Below are positions 17,111 to 26,505 of a DNA stretch of 64,000 nt, one piece after another. The translations under genes were made by a program, and so were the position numbers. Position 1 is the first letter of the stretch; each line of letters opens with the position of its first letter. Source of the DNA: Leptolinea sp964446955 (GTDB lineage Bacteria; Chloroflexota; Anaerolineae; Anaerolineales; Anaerolineaceae). Location: contig CAYUQJ010000002.1 of the NCBI GenBank assembly GCA_964446955.1, positions 310,001 through 374,000 on the forward strand, written 5' to 3'. The notes under the pieces were generated by a model. The model saw only the letters and a list, made by a program, of their open reading frames with translations. It made no database searches and was not told the origin of the DNA.

Positions 17111-18175
17111 ATGCCCCATTTATTTGATCCAATTACCATCAAGGGTATCACCCTGCGCAATCGCGTCGGTGTTCCCCCAATGTGCATGTACAGTTATGAG
17201 AATGGACTATCCAACGACTGGCAGGTTTTACACCTCGGTTCGAGGGCAGCAGGCGGCGCTGGATTGATCATTGCCGAAGCCACAGCCGTAGAACCGCAAG
17301 GACGCATTACCCCGCATGACGCGGGTATCTGGTCAGATGAACACATTGCTCCCCTGGCGCGGGTTTCCAGTGCCATAAAGAAAGGTGGAGCGGTCCCCGG
17401 AATCCAGATCGCCCACGCCGGACGCAAAGCCAGCACAAACCGGCCATGGATTGAAAGAGGCAAACCCATACCTCCCGACCAGCCGGGTGGATGGCAAACA
17501 GTGGGACCCAGCGCAATTGCCTACAACAACGAATATCCGGTACCGAAAGAATTAAGCCGCGAGGAGATTCACCGAATACAGGCGGCATTTCGTGATGGCG
17601 CCCGGCGTGCGCTTGAGGCCGGGTTTGAATGGTTGGAAATCCATGCCGCGCATGGTTATCTGCTTCATAGTTTTCTTTCCCCCACCTCCAACAAACGCAC
17701 GGATGAATACGGCGGCAGCTTTGAGAACCGCGTCCGTTTTCTGGTGGAAACTGTCCGTTCAATACGCCCTGTCTGGCCGGACGACCTTCCCCTCACCATT
17801 CGGATATCCGGAACAGACTGGGTCGAAGGCGGCTGGACAGTAGACGAGTCAGTATCATTGGCAAAAAACCTGATCTCAGAAGGGATCGATCTTATCGATT
17901 GTTCATCAGGCGGAGGTGTGGCTCACGCGAAAGTGCCACTCGGTCCCGGATACCAGGTACCCATCTCCGAGGCTGTCCGCAAAATTGGGATGTTAACCGC
18001 TGCCGTTGGATTGATCACCGAACCGGAACAGGCGGATGAGATCATTCGAAACAACCAGGCGGATATTGTTTTATTGGGACGGGAGATCCTGCGCAATCCA
18101 CACTGGCCAATTCATGCCGCGTTGAAACTAAAGCGACCGACTCCCATTCCATCACAATACTTACGGGCTTTTTGA
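17111..18175 (+). CDS. namA: Old Yellow Enzyme, YqjM/NamA-like NADPH dehydrogenase
   Basis: A 354-residue FMN-dependent TIM-barrel oxidoreductase. It belongs to the thermophilic-like OYE group: PPMCMYS near residue 25 holds the Cys that tunes FMN in YqjM, IQIAHAGRK the substrate-binding region, and EIHAAHGYLLHSFLSP and NKRTDEYGGS are conserved barrel elements. Such enzymes reduce activated C=C bonds of enones or nitro compounds with NADPH. The physiological substrate is unknown. AGGAG precedes the ATG by six bases. Confidence 0.85.
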   Translation: MPHLFDPITIKGITLRNRVGVPPMCMYSYENGLSNDWQVLHLGSRAAGGAGLIIAEATAVEPQGRITPHDAGIWSDEHIAPLARVSSAIKKGGAVPGIQIAHAGRKASTNRPWIERGKPIPPDQPGGWQTVGPSAIAYNNEYPVPKELSREEIHRIQAAFRDGARRALEAGFEWLEIHAAHGYLLHSFLSPTSNKRTDEYGGSFENRVRFLVETVRSIRPVWPDDLPLTIRISGTDWVEGGWTVDESVSLAKNLISEGIDLIDCSSGGGVAHAKVPLGPGYQVPISEAVRKIGMLTAAVGLITEPEQADEIIRNNQADIVLLGREILRNPHWPIHAALKLKRPTPIPSQYLRAF

Positions 18176-18197
18176 CCCGTTACCTTTTCACAGGTGC

Positions 18198-19823
18198 TTA
18201 TGAGGATGACGCCCCGCAGCCGCGCCTGAGGATTAGCAAACTATCCTCCGCATCCGGTGATACGACTGCCGTTATGCGCATATGTGCTTCCAGACGGGTA
18301 TTTGCCTTTGGCACCCACTCCCGTTTGCCATCTTCACACCGTACCAGAATGCAACCGGCCGGAAGTCCAAGTTCTGAGACTTTACGTCCAACAAACGGTG
18401 CTTTATCCTGGATGATAAATTCCATTACTGCCGGATTTTTAATGGCGGCGCTGGTTCCGTTTTTTCGAAGATCTCGCTCCAGCAATGCCTCATAAATTGG
18501 CAGATCTTTAAGGCCTTCCGCTACGATATAGGCACAAAAGCAGCTCACGAGCAGAGGCAACATCTGCGAGTAATTGCCCGTCATTTCAATAATCAACATT
18601 ACACCAGTTAACGGGGCCCGCACTATGGCTGAGAAGTAAGCAGCCATCCCGACAACAGCGAACGCGGCAGGTATGGGAACAACATCAGGCATTAGATTGT
18701 GCGCCAACTGCCCAATCCCCAATCCCAACAAAGACCCCAGAACAAGCAATGGCGCGAAAATGCCACCGGGCGCACCGGTTCCATAACTGGTGCTTGTCAG
18801 CAAAAAACGGACGAGGAAAAACAGTGGAATGACCGCCAGGGCCAGTTCTCCACGCAAGGCTGTTTCTGCCAGTGAATGCCCGCTACCGATCAGGATCGGG
18901 GAAAACCAGCCTGTCAGGCCAATAAGGCCTCCCGTGATAGCCGCAGCCATGACTCTGTACCTGGATGGTATTCTGGCGTAAGTGTTAAGCGACAACAACA
19001 ATCCCTTGTTGAAAAACACCCCGAGTAATCCTGCCGCGATACCAAGTATGGCAAACACAGGCAAAGAAGAGAGCGGCGGCACCGGATATGCCGGAACAGA
19101 AAAAACCGGGAACTGGCCGGAACCCATGCGTGCGATGATATCAGCCACAACAGCGGCAATAAAAGCAGCTCCAAAAACGATCGGTTGAAAATCACGGCGT
19201 ACTTCTTCCAGCACAAAGATCAGGCCGGATAACGGGGCATTAAAAGCAGCCGCCAACCCGGCGCCCGCACCAGCCGATATCAACGTAAGGCGTTCCCGGT
19301 CTGTGACTTTCAATAACCGGGCAACCAGATCTCCTACTGAACCACCCATTTGAACTGTTGGGCCTTCACGACCCAATGCCAGGCCAGAGCCTATCGCCAG
19401 TATCCCGCCAAAAAATTTCACTGGAAGTACGCGTCTGGCATCTAGTTTCTTTAATCGATACAGAACCGCCTCAAGATGGGGAATTCCGCTGCCGGATGCC
19501 TCTGGAGCATATTTGCGTGTGATCGCGACAGATACTCCTGCCCCAATAAACGTAAAGAGGATCATGAAAACCCAACCCCATACGGGGTATCGATGCGCCC
19601 ACAAATTCAATGCATCCCGCCAGGAATCGGCAGAGACCAATATTATACGGAAAAGAAGAACCACTCCACCGGCTACTGCACCCACCAGGGCAGCGCGGGG
19701 AAAAATCCATCTTCGTTGCTGGCGTACGGCCAGATATTCAACTATTTCTGAATTTAAAGAGTTGCCCGTATCAGTGATCGTGTCCACTGATACGTTATTC
19801 TTATCTGTTGTGCACTCACTCAT
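18198..19823 (-). CDS. ClC-family chloride channel/exchanger with TrkA_C domain
   Basis: A 541-residue membrane protein. The ClC selectivity motifs are present: GSGIPHLE, GREGPTVQMGG with the gating Glu, and GAPGGIFAPLL. A Glu pair in FVLEEVRR at the internal proton-gate position suggests a Cl-/H+ exchanger. After the last helix (residue about 440), the C-terminal 90 residues resemble a TrkA_C ligand-binding domain rather than the usual CBS pair, hinting at nucleotide or ligand control. The ATG at 19823 is chosen; a GTG at 19841 is possible. It converges on the OYE gene. Confidence 0.85.
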   Translation of the reverse strand: MSECTTDKNNVSVDTITDTGNSLNSEIVEYLAVRQQRRWIFPRAALVGAVAGGVVLLFRIILVSADSWRDALNLWAHRYPVWGWVFMILFTFIGAGVSVAITRKYAPEASGSGIPHLEAVLYRLKKLDARRVLPVKFFGGILAIGSGLALGREGPTVQMGGSVGDLVARLLKVTDRERLTLISAGAGAGLAAAFNAPLSGLIFVLEEVRRDFQPIVFGAAFIAAVVADIIARMGSGQFPVFSVPAYPVPPLSSLPVFAILGIAAGLLGVFFNKGLLLSLNTYARIPSRYRVMAAAITGGLIGLTGWFSPILIGSGHSLAETALRGELALAVIPLFFLVRFLLTSTSYGTGAPGGIFAPLLVLGSLLGLGIGQLAHNLMPDVVPIPAAFAVVGMAAYFSAIVRAPLTGVMLIIEMTGNYSQMLPLLVSCFCAYIVAEGLKDLPIYEALLERDLRKNGTSAAIKNPAVMEFIIQDKAPFVGRKVSELGLPAGCILVRCEDGKREWVPKANTRLEAHMRITAVVSPDAEDSLLILRRGCGASSS

Positions 19824-19982
19824 AACTTCGCTAAAAACCACCCGTCACTTCAAAATCATTACTTCGGTAAACCGCATGCCATTTTACACCTCTTAGCGAA
19901 TCTCTCGAAAGAAGTTTATTTATTACTGGATCAAAAATAGTGATCAACTCTTCATCTATATGAAAGAAAAACCCGGCAAAGG

Positions 19983-21476
19983 CTACTTCACCTTCCAGAC
20001 ATGTACCAGCGGCTTTGCTTCATCGGCGTATTGCTCAAGCACATACAACAAACCGCTGGTCCGGTCAAAGGACACATCACCAATGCGATAACGGCGCTGG
20101 TCACCACTGGCCACCATCTGTGTTTCCCATTCCGGAGCCGATAATAAAAGAAATTCATCGATATCCATCACAGAATAGGGTTGTGGCTCCCAGGATTCCA
20201 TTTCACCCGCCGCCACCTTTGCCAGATCGTCCGGATTATAGAGGATCATCTGGGCATCAAAACGGCTGGACATCCAACCGCGCATGGAAATACAGTCGCC
20301 CTCTTCTTCAGAACAACACCCTCCCATGTCAGATTGAGGACACAAACTTCCATCAGCCATCCGGCATGTCGGGCTATCGGTAACGTGAGCGTCCACACAG
20401 ACATGGTCTGGTCCATCCGGATGGATATATCCATACCAGGTTTTTTCTCCGGTCGCCTTGGTTCCGGCAAAAAGCACAGCACTCCTGCCATCCGGCGTTG
20501 TAAGCCACGCGCCCCCTTCCCATTCATCGGCATGCTGGTAACCGTCCATGCAATGCACAAATTCCTCTGTGTTGCTTGATTTCTCATACAACAGGAGAGG
20601 AATTTCTTCCAGATGGGTGCCATTGGGCGCCGGTGAGCCGTCATCCTGCCACGGACGGTATGCCAGCAGTGTCGGCCCCATGCCCCCCTGCCCGCCATCC
20701 CTCATGCGCCCCGTTCCCAGATAGCGCCCGCCGGTATTGGCATCCGCCCAATCCGCCGGAATCTCGAACATATAACCGTTCACGCTGTACAGGTCCTGGT
20801 TCCCGATGAACCAGAACCCTGTCAGATCAGGATTCTTCAGGTCAGGTGAAAACCAGGCGTGTGATGCGGCATCCTGCGGCTGCAAATGCTGGCCCCAAGC
20901 CAGGTGGATCAACGGACCGGTCTCTGTGCGGTTTAAATAAGCCATTCCAACTTTGGGTATTTCATCCATTTCGGAAAAAGCCCCGGCTGTAACATTGGCA
21001 AAGTCCTGCAAAAATTCCGCCGTAGGCAATACCTCCAGGTTTTTCCCGGGAACGGGCACAGGAATGCTGATCTCCGCCACCTGGTCGCCATCCGGTACAT
21101 CTCCATAAGGAATTCGGTCATGCCCCGTCACAAAAAGCGATCCTGGGAAACCATCATCCGCTCCAGCCGGGTCACCAGCCGGGTTGAAGGTCATGGCATT
21201 TCCACCATAAGCGAATGTCCTTGGTCTGTCTTCAGTCCCGGGTAGCCGGAAAGCGCCGAGGTAAGAAAAATCCTCCGGTTTAAGCAAGTTGGCAGGAGTG
21301 TTCAGATCAGACCGGGTTACCGGATCAATACGCGAATCCTGCGGATTTTTGTTTTCATTACTTTGCGAGGTTGTTAATGGGATTGATGTGTTGTCTGAAG
21401 TTAATGTCTGTGTCAGATTGCACCCCAACCCGAAAACCACAACGCTGATAACCATTGCCAGAAATCCAGTCTTCAT
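19983..21476 (-). CDS. Conserved hypothetical lipoprotein
   Basis: A 497-residue protein with a lipobox (VFGLGC) after a hydrophobic signal, so it is predicted to be anchored outside the membrane. A Ser/Thr/Asn-rich linker follows, then a domain that begins LLKPEDFSYLGAFRLPG and has several short repeated elements with GSLFVTGHD and RSAVLFAGTKATG, suggesting a beta-propeller. A cluster of eight cysteines at about residues 360-400 is probably disulfide-bonded. Function unknown. GGAGG lies six bases before the ATG. Confidence 0.7.
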   Translation of the reverse strand: MKTGFLAMVISVVVFGLGCNLTQTLTSDNTSIPLTTSQSNENKNPQDSRIDPVTRSDLNTPANLLKPEDFSYLGAFRLPGTEDRPRTFAYGGNAMTFNPAGDPAGADDGFPGSLFVTGHDRIPYGDVPDGDQVAEISIPVPVPGKNLEVLPTAEFLQDFANVTAGAFSEMDEIPKVGMAYLNRTETGPLIHLAWGQHLQPQDAASHAWFSPDLKNPDLTGFWFIGNQDLYSVNGYMFEIPADWADANTGGRYLGTGRMRDGGQGGMGPTLLAYRPWQDDGSPAPNGTHLEEIPLLLYEKSSNTEEFVHCMDGYQHADEWEGGAWLTTPDGRSAVLFAGTKATGEKTWYGYIHPDGPDHVCVDAHVTDSPTCRMADGSLCPQSDMGGCCSEEEGDCISMRGWMSSRFDAQMILYNPDDLAKVAAGEMESWEPQPYSVMDIDEFLLLSAPEWETQMVASGDQRRYRIGDVSFDRTSGLLYVLEQYADEAKPLVHVWKVK

Positions 21477-21679
21477 AACGATCCTCCGGGTTGAACGGTT
21501 TTATCTGAGGTACGGTAACACTTTACGACCCGTGCGATTTCCACATCAACTTTTTTCATTATACCTATCTCAATTCATAAAGAAATCAGCGAATTTTTCC
21601 GGACGAAAAACCCGCAAGAACGTACAAGATTTTCCGGGATACGGGTAATACCATAAACTCAAAAAAAGGATGGTTCATC

Positions 21680-22057
21680 ATGCAAAGCATATTGGAAAAA
21701 GGTACGATCAAGACGATGGAGAAGGATTACAACAAGGCTGATCTGACCTGGAACAAACACGCAACCTGTGAAGGTGTCTTTCTTAAGCACCTGGTGAAAG
21801 GTGAAACCACGGAAGGAAAATTCAGCTGCCACCTGGTAAGGGTACAGGCCGGATGTGAGATCAGCCAACATATACACGCCACCAACTGGGAATTGCATGA
21901 AGTAATATCCGGAACTGGTAAAGGCATTCTTGAGGATAAAGAGGTTTCCTATACAGCCGGAAATATGATCGTCATCCCTCAAGGGATGAACCACCGGGTT
22001 ATGGCCGGAGATGAAGATATCTTTATGCTCGCGAAATTCATACCCGCATTGATATAG
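21680..22057 (+). CDS. Small cupin-domain protein
   Basis: A 125-residue single cupin. The first motif (QHIHATNWELHEVISGTGKG) has the metal-binding His pair and Glu, and the second (VIPQGMNHRV) gives a further His. Such stand-alone cupins bind a metal and may act as isomerases, dioxygenases or sensors; the substrate cannot be inferred. It is convergent with an AraC regulator gene 34 bases away, which may or may not be related. Confidence 0.8.
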   Translation: MQSILEKGTIKTMEKDYNKADLTWNKHATCEGVFLKHLVKGETTEGKFSCHLVRVQAGCEISQHIHATNWELHEVISGTGKGILEDKEVSYTAGNMIVIPQGMNHRVMAGDEDIFMLAKFIPALI

Positions 22058-22065
22058 CTGCTAAA

Positions 22066-22105
22066 ATAAAAAAGCCGGAACGCGTGAAAAACTAACGCGT
22101 TCCGG
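22066..22105 (-). terminator. Terminator overlapping the AraC stop codon
   Basis: On the minus strand CCGGAACGCGT pairs perfectly with ACGCGTTCCGG across a nine-base loop, followed by a T-rich run. The upstream arm is formed by the last codons and stop codon (at 22092) of the AraC gene. It may also act on the convergent cupin gene, although the plus-strand T-run is poor. Confidence 0.75.
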
Positions 22106-22946
22106 AAGTATTTAAATCAAGAAAACGTCCCGGCGATACACCCACATTCTTTTTAAAGAAACGGGTGAAATGACTCTGGTCCGAAAAACCCATTTCAATC
22201 GCCACCTGAGCAATGGATCGGGTATCCAGAAGCAATCGAATGGATTGTTTGATGCGCACCTGAAGCAGATACGCTTTTGGGGGAAGACCGATCCTTTCGC
22301 GAAAAATACGGTTCAGGTGAAATGGACTGACATGGACCATCTCTGAAAGCTGATTCAGGTCTATTTGCCTTTCGGCATTCTCATCAATGAATGTTGAAGC
22401 CTGTTTTACAAAGGAATCTTTTAATCTTCCCGATTCATCAACAGGCTGCCGGGCGGCATATTTCCCCATAATCGTTGCCAGAAGGTTTACCAGGTTTTCA
22501 TCGCCGGGTTCAGACTCCGGCAATCCGGGATTTATGATGCGCTGCAACAGTGCGTGAGCGTCATCCGCCGGAATCCTTACACAAGGGAAATACGGCAATC
22601 CAGATTTTCCGGTAAAACGCAGAAAGACGCGCCGCATCAACTCCTGGCTGATGGAAACCACGCGGTAATCATGCCCGTCAATTCCCTGCTGGCGGCACGC
22701 ATGTGGTTGGTACGGGTTGATAACGAAACCATCCGGTGCCGTTATAACCTGGTCTTTTCCATCTATTTGAAAGATACGCGTACCCGATGTGACAACCCCC
22801 AGTGTATACGAACGGTGAATATGACAGGGGAAAACATGATCCACATTGGATGCCCGTACCAGCCTCAATTCATTTCCACCACCCGGGTTGATGAACTGTA
22901 TCTCCGTACCCCGCTTTTTATGCCGCTTTACCGCCAGTTTGGTCAT
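22092..22946 (-). CDS. AraC family transcriptional regulator
   Basis: A 284-residue activator-type regulator: a cupin-like ligand-binding half (FPCHIHRSYTLGVV, FVINPYQPHACR) and a C-terminal pair of helix-turn-helices (NQLSEMVHVSPFHLNRIFRE and IAQVAIEMGFSDQSHFTRFF). It lies just downstream of a sugar ABC transporter on the same strand, separated by a terminator, so control of that transporter is a reasonable inference. No ribosome site is seen at the ATG. Confidence 0.85.
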   Translation of the reverse strand: MTKLAVKRHKKRGTEIQFINPGGGNELRLVRASNVDHVFPCHIHRSYTLGVVTSGTRIFQIDGKDQVITAPDGFVINPYQPHACRQQGIDGHDYRVVSISQELMRRVFLRFTGKSGLPYFPCVRIPADDAHALLQRIINPGLPESEPGDENLVNLLATIMGKYAARQPVDESGRLKDSFVKQASTFIDENAERQIDLNQLSEMVHVSPFHLNRIFRERIGLPPKAYLLQVRIKQSIRLLLDTRSIAQVAIEMGFSDQSHFTRFFKKNVGVSPGRFLDLNTSGTR

Positions 22947-23004
22947 GGCTCAATTCTATTACAAATCAAATTTACCATCCTCACTAACAATCCAACACAA
23001 AGAA

Positions 23005-23028
23005 AGAGCTGTCCTCGCGGGCAGCTCT
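23005..23028 (-). terminator. Terminator of sugar ABC transporter operon
   Basis: AGAGCTG and CAGCTCT enclose a ten-base loop and are followed on the minus strand by TTTCTTTG, about 20 bases after the permease stop. Confidence 0.7.
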
Positions 23029-23049
23029 GATTTTGCAACCTCAATTCGG

Positions 23050-23886
23050 CTATCCCTTAACCGCCCCGGCGACAACACCCTTAATGATATATTTCTGCAA
23101 CGACAGGTAGAAGATCACTATGGGAATGATCGCCAGCACCAGCATAGCCATCATGGCACCCATATCACGGCTGCCATATCCACCCTGTAAATATTGTACG
23201 GCAATGGGGATTGTTTTGTAATTGCTTCCAATAACCAGATATGGCAACAGGTAATCATTCCAGATCCACATCGTATTGAGGATGGCTACTGTAATCAGAA
23301 TAGGCTTGAGGATTGGCATTACAACCAGGAAGAACGTCTGAATCGGGTTGCAGCCATCGATCAGCGCAGCCTCCTCAATTTCCCGTGGAATGCCTTTTAT
23401 GAATCCACTAAATACGAATACCGACAAGCCAGCTCCAAATCCCAGGTATATGACAATGATTCCCACCGGGTTGTCCAGATGAGTGATATTAGCCATCTTG
23501 GACATGGTGAACATCACCATCTGGAATGGCACAATCATGGAAAAAACAAGCAGGTAATAGAAAAAACTGCTGAATCGCGATTTTGACCGCGTTATTGCCC
23601 AGGCTGTCATGGATGTAAAGAGGAGGATCGCTCCAACAGAAAATACTGTTATGAACAGTGAATAACCAAAAGCCGGGATAAATCCGGTTTTCTCGAGGCC
23701 GCTGGTGTAGTTTTTCAGCCCCACAAAGGTGTCAACATCAGGTAAAGAAAAGGGCGTATCAGCGATAAAGAAGCGTCCCTTGAAAGAGTTCATTAGGACA
23801 ACCAGTATCGGCAACATGTAGGCTATGGCTAGAATCACCATTACAACAAAGATGATTCGGTCTATCACTTTCTCCCTGGCTTCCAT
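23050..23886 (-). CDS. Sugar ABC transporter permease (CUT1, MalG-like)
   Basis: A 278-residue membrane protein with about six hydrophobic segments and the EAA loop EEAALIDGCNPIQTFFLVVMP that docks on the ATPase. It is the second permease of a CUT1 carbohydrate importer. Its ATG overlaps the stop codon of the upstream permease gene by one base, showing translational coupling. No ATPase gene is present nearby, so the system probably uses a shared MsiK-like ATPase encoded elsewhere. Confidence 0.9.
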   Translation of the reverse strand: MEAREKVIDRIIFVVMVILAIAYMLPILVVLMNSFKGRFFIADTPFSLPDVDTFVGLKNYTSGLEKTGFIPAFGYSLFITVFSVGAILLFTSMTAWAITRSKSRFSSFFYYLLVFSMIVPFQMVMFTMSKMANITHLDNPVGIIVIYLGFGAGLSVFVFSGFIKGIPREIEEAALIDGCNPIQTFFLVVMPILKPILITVAILNTMWIWNDYLLPYLVIGSNYKTIPIAVQYLQGGYGSRDMGAMMAMLVLAIIPIVIFYLSLQKYIIKGVVAGAVKG

Positions 23887-24731
23887 TAGTTCTCCACCTC
23901 CTTCGTGCGGGTCAGCCGTAACTGGAACAGGACAATAACCGCGACAATGATAAAAAAGATGACTGCTTTCGCCTGACCCACACCTTCGTAACCGTTCCGG
24001 TTATAGAATGTGGTGAAAATATCCAGCGCGAGCATGGCTGACTGCCTGTCAGGAGCACCGGCCGTTAATGCCAGATTCTGGTCGAACAGCTTAAACGAGT
24101 TGGCAACCGTCAGGAACGTACAGATCGTCACAGCCGGCATCACCATCGGGATGGTGACGTTCTGCAATATCTGCCAACCATTGGCCCCATCGATCTTCGC
24201 CGCTTCGATCAGTTCCGGGGAAATCGATTGGATACCGGCGATATAGATGATCATCATGTAACCGACCATCTGCCAGTTCATCAGCACGATCAATCCCCAG
24301 AACCCGTAACTCGCGTCAAATGTAATATCCACCCCAAAATTGATGAGGACACCGTTTATGATCAATTGCCAGATATAACCAAGAATAATTCCACCGATCA
24401 GATTTGGCATGAAGAAAACAGTCCGGAACACATTGGTCGCCTTTACCTTCCGGGTCAATAGAACGGCGATAAAGAAAGCCAGGACATTAATCAATACGAC
24501 GGAAACAACGGCAAATTTCATCGTAAATATCAACGCGTTAATAAATGTCCGGTCTTCGGTAAAAGCCCGCATGTAGTTGGTTAACCCCACCCATTTCGCG
24601 TCAGTTACGGCGGTGAATTCTGTAAAGGAAAGGTAGATTCCCGCAAGGAACGGAATCAGAAAGGCTATCAGAAACGCGATCAAAGTCGGCAGGGTAAAAA
24701 TGAGGTAGTACTTTAATGGCATTTTTTGCAC
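23886..24731 (-). CDS. Sugar ABC transporter permease (CUT1, MalF-like)
   Basis: A 281-residue permease with about six membrane segments and an EAA loop (IEAAKIDGANGWQILQNVTI). It pairs with the overlapping downstream permease. The GTG at 24731 is preferred because GGGAG lies six bases before it; the ATG at 24722 lacks a ribosome site. It follows the binding-protein gene by 181 bases, which contain a large hairpin. Confidence 0.9.
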   Translation of the reverse strand: MQKMPLKYYLIFTLPTLIAFLIAFLIPFLAGIYLSFTEFTAVTDAKWVGLTNYMRAFTEDRTFINALIFTMKFAVVSVVLINVLAFFIAVLLTRKVKATNVFRTVFFMPNLIGGIILGYIWQLIINGVLINFGVDITFDASYGFWGLIVLMNWQMVGYMMIIYIAGIQSISPELIEAAKIDGANGWQILQNVTIPMVMPAVTICTFLTVANSFKLFDQNLALTAGAPDRQSAMLALDIFTTFYNRNGYEGVGQAKAVIFFIIVAVIVLFQLRLTRTKEVEN

Positions 24732-24797
24732 AGGGGACTCCCGCTCTACTCAAAAAAGAGTGTCATCTGGAGAAAGAAGGAAACCCTTCCATTCATG

Positions 24798-24850
24798 CAG
24801 GGGTGGTGGCCTCTCTTGTCCATTATCAGTCTGACCAGCCACCCCTGCAA
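24798..24850. promoter_or_regulatory. Large hairpin between binding protein and permease genes
   Basis: GCAGGGGTGG and CCACCCCTGC pair perfectly across about 32 bases. There is no T-run, so it is not a standard terminator. Hairpins at this position often protect the binding-protein mRNA and set a higher level of that protein than of the permeases; this is inferred here. Confidence 0.55.
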
Positions 24851-24912
24851 AATAGCATCCGTCTTATTCAGTTATACCCATCCAATAAATCTTGAAAATG
24901 GGTTTTCCCGGG

Positions 24913-26247
24913 TTATCTCCCGCTTTCGGCCTTCCAATCGTTCACAACCTGGGTCTTAATATCATCCCATTTCATATTGCCCTGGGCATATTTCAACAGA
25001 GCAGCGCCGAAATTATCCTTGAAGGTCTGGCTCGGGAATTTAACGAAATTCCATGCCACGTTGTAAAGGTCAGCGGTGCTCATGTAGCGGATGACTTCCT
25101 TGGCCAGCGGATCGGTTGGTTTTTCATTTTCGGCAAAGGTATCAAACGGAGCGATGAATTTCAGGTCATTGGTCACAAACGCCTTGCCGGTCTTGCTGCT
25201 GTACAGCCAGTAGATAAAATCGGCGGCCAGTTTTTGTTTGTCGGCCGGTGCTTTGGCATTTATGGCAAAGAAATTCTCCGTGCCGATGCTGATGGATTGT
25301 TTCTCCTCGCCCGGCATTCCAGTATAGATGGGCAGGAACTTTACATCTTCGGCCTTGACAGTATTGCCGTCAACACCGGAGATCTGTCCCCAGGCCCAGT
25401 TACCGTTCTGCACCATGGCGGACTGGCCCAGCGCGAATTCTGCCATGGAATCATCCACACTCTTGCTGCCCAACAGCTTGGACGATGTCACCGAGTTGTT
25501 GATATACAGGTCAAATATATTTTTGTAGTTATCGGAATATTGGAACTTGATCTCATTGGTCGCGTCACTGGCCAGGTCGATTTTGTTGTCTCGGAATTCA
25601 TAAAAAACCGGAACATTGGCTAAATGTGTCTGCCAGCGCCAGTCTTCACCGGGTTTAAGGGATGTGGACGAGAACACGCCCTTGATGCCGAGTTTGTCCT
25701 TCTTGGCGGTCATATCCTCCACCACGGCTTTCAATGTGGCGAAATCTTTGACCTCATCCATTGATTTGGCTTTGGCACCTTCCATGGCAAAATACTTGGT
25801 CATAATGGCATTGTTGTAAATAATGCCATATCCTTCGACCACATACGGCAAGCCGAAAACACCTTCGCCCTCTGTTACTGCCATCGATTTATCCGACAGG
25901 TGTTTATACAACTCGGTATCCTTTAGGTCTGCGCAGTATTCTTTCCAGGCGGCATATCCCACCGGGCCATTGATCTGGAACAATACCGGCGCATCCGCTT
26001 TGGCAATTTCTGATTTCAATGTTTGCTCATACGTACCGGAGGCAGCGGTAACTACCTTCAATGTAACATCGGTCTCGGCCTTATAGGCATCCGCGATCTT
26101 GGTATAGATCTCGGCGACTTCCGGTTTGAAATTAAGGTAGTACACTTCACCGCCATCCGCCCGGGCAGGAGCCGCGGGTACAAAAGCGGATAGAACCAGA
26201 ATCATCACTGCCAGAAAACCAAACAAGCTCATTGATCGTTTCGACAT
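24913..26247 (-). CDS. Sugar ABC transporter substrate-binding protein
   Basis: A 444-residue extracellular solute-binding protein of the family-1 (MalE-like) type. It has a Sec signal peptide ending AxA (PARA, then DGGEV) and, unusually for a monoderm, no lipobox Cys, so anchoring is unclear. Body motifs such as PVLFQINGPVGYAAWKEY and FALGQSAMVQNGNWAW fit sugar-binding members. The sugar cannot be named. GGAG lies eight bases before the ATG. It heads the transporter operon. Confidence 0.9.
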   Translation of the reverse strand: MSKRSMSLFGFLAVMILVLSAFVPAAPARADGGEVYYLNFKPEVAEIYTKIADAYKAETDVTLKVVTAASGTYEQTLKSEIAKADAPVLFQINGPVGYAAWKEYCADLKDTELYKHLSDKSMAVTEGEGVFGLPYVVEGYGIIYNNAIMTKYFAMEGAKAKSMDEVKDFATLKAVVEDMTAKKDKLGIKGVFSSTSLKPGEDWRWQTHLANVPVFYEFRDNKIDLASDATNEIKFQYSDNYKNIFDLYINNSVTSSKLLGSKSVDDSMAEFALGQSAMVQNGNWAWGQISGVDGNTVKAEDVKFLPIYTGMPGEEKQSISIGTENFFAINAKAPADKQKLAADFIYWLYSSKTGKAFVTNDLKFIAPFDTFAENEKPTDPLAKEVIRYMSTADLYNVAWNFVKFPSQTFKDNFGAALLKYAQGNMKWDDIKTQVVNDWKAESGR

Positions 26248-26400
26248 CTCTTTATCTCCTTAGGAATTGTGGGTTTAAAAAACGCACACGGCCGTACACT
26301 CCCGAAGAACAATCACCTCCTTTCTAAAAGGTGAAGAGTATGCAATTGGAAACAATCTGCTTTGATGATCTCCCCCCGGAGGTTCAGGCTTCAGAAAATC

Positions 26401-26438
26401 TGATATATCACACGCGGTTTTGAAAGGTGATTAAATCA
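26401..26438. promoter_or_regulatory. Paired palindromes upstream of sugar transporter operon
   Basis: TGATATATCA (26401-26410) is a perfect palindrome and TGATTAAATCA (26428-26438) has perfect five-base arms. Their starts are 27 bases apart and lie about 155-190 bases before the binding-protein start. Their position suggests operators, but no factor is identified. Confidence 0.35.
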
Positions 26439-26505
26439 TACTCATTTATCCGATTTACGCAAGAAAGATGAACACATACGGCATAACGGTTTGCCGCGCA
26501 GAATT

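Noticed and set aside
18160..18185. ACGGG/CCCGT hairpin at the end of the Old Yellow Enzyme gene as a terminator
   Set aside because: The stem is only five bases and no T-run follows on either strand.
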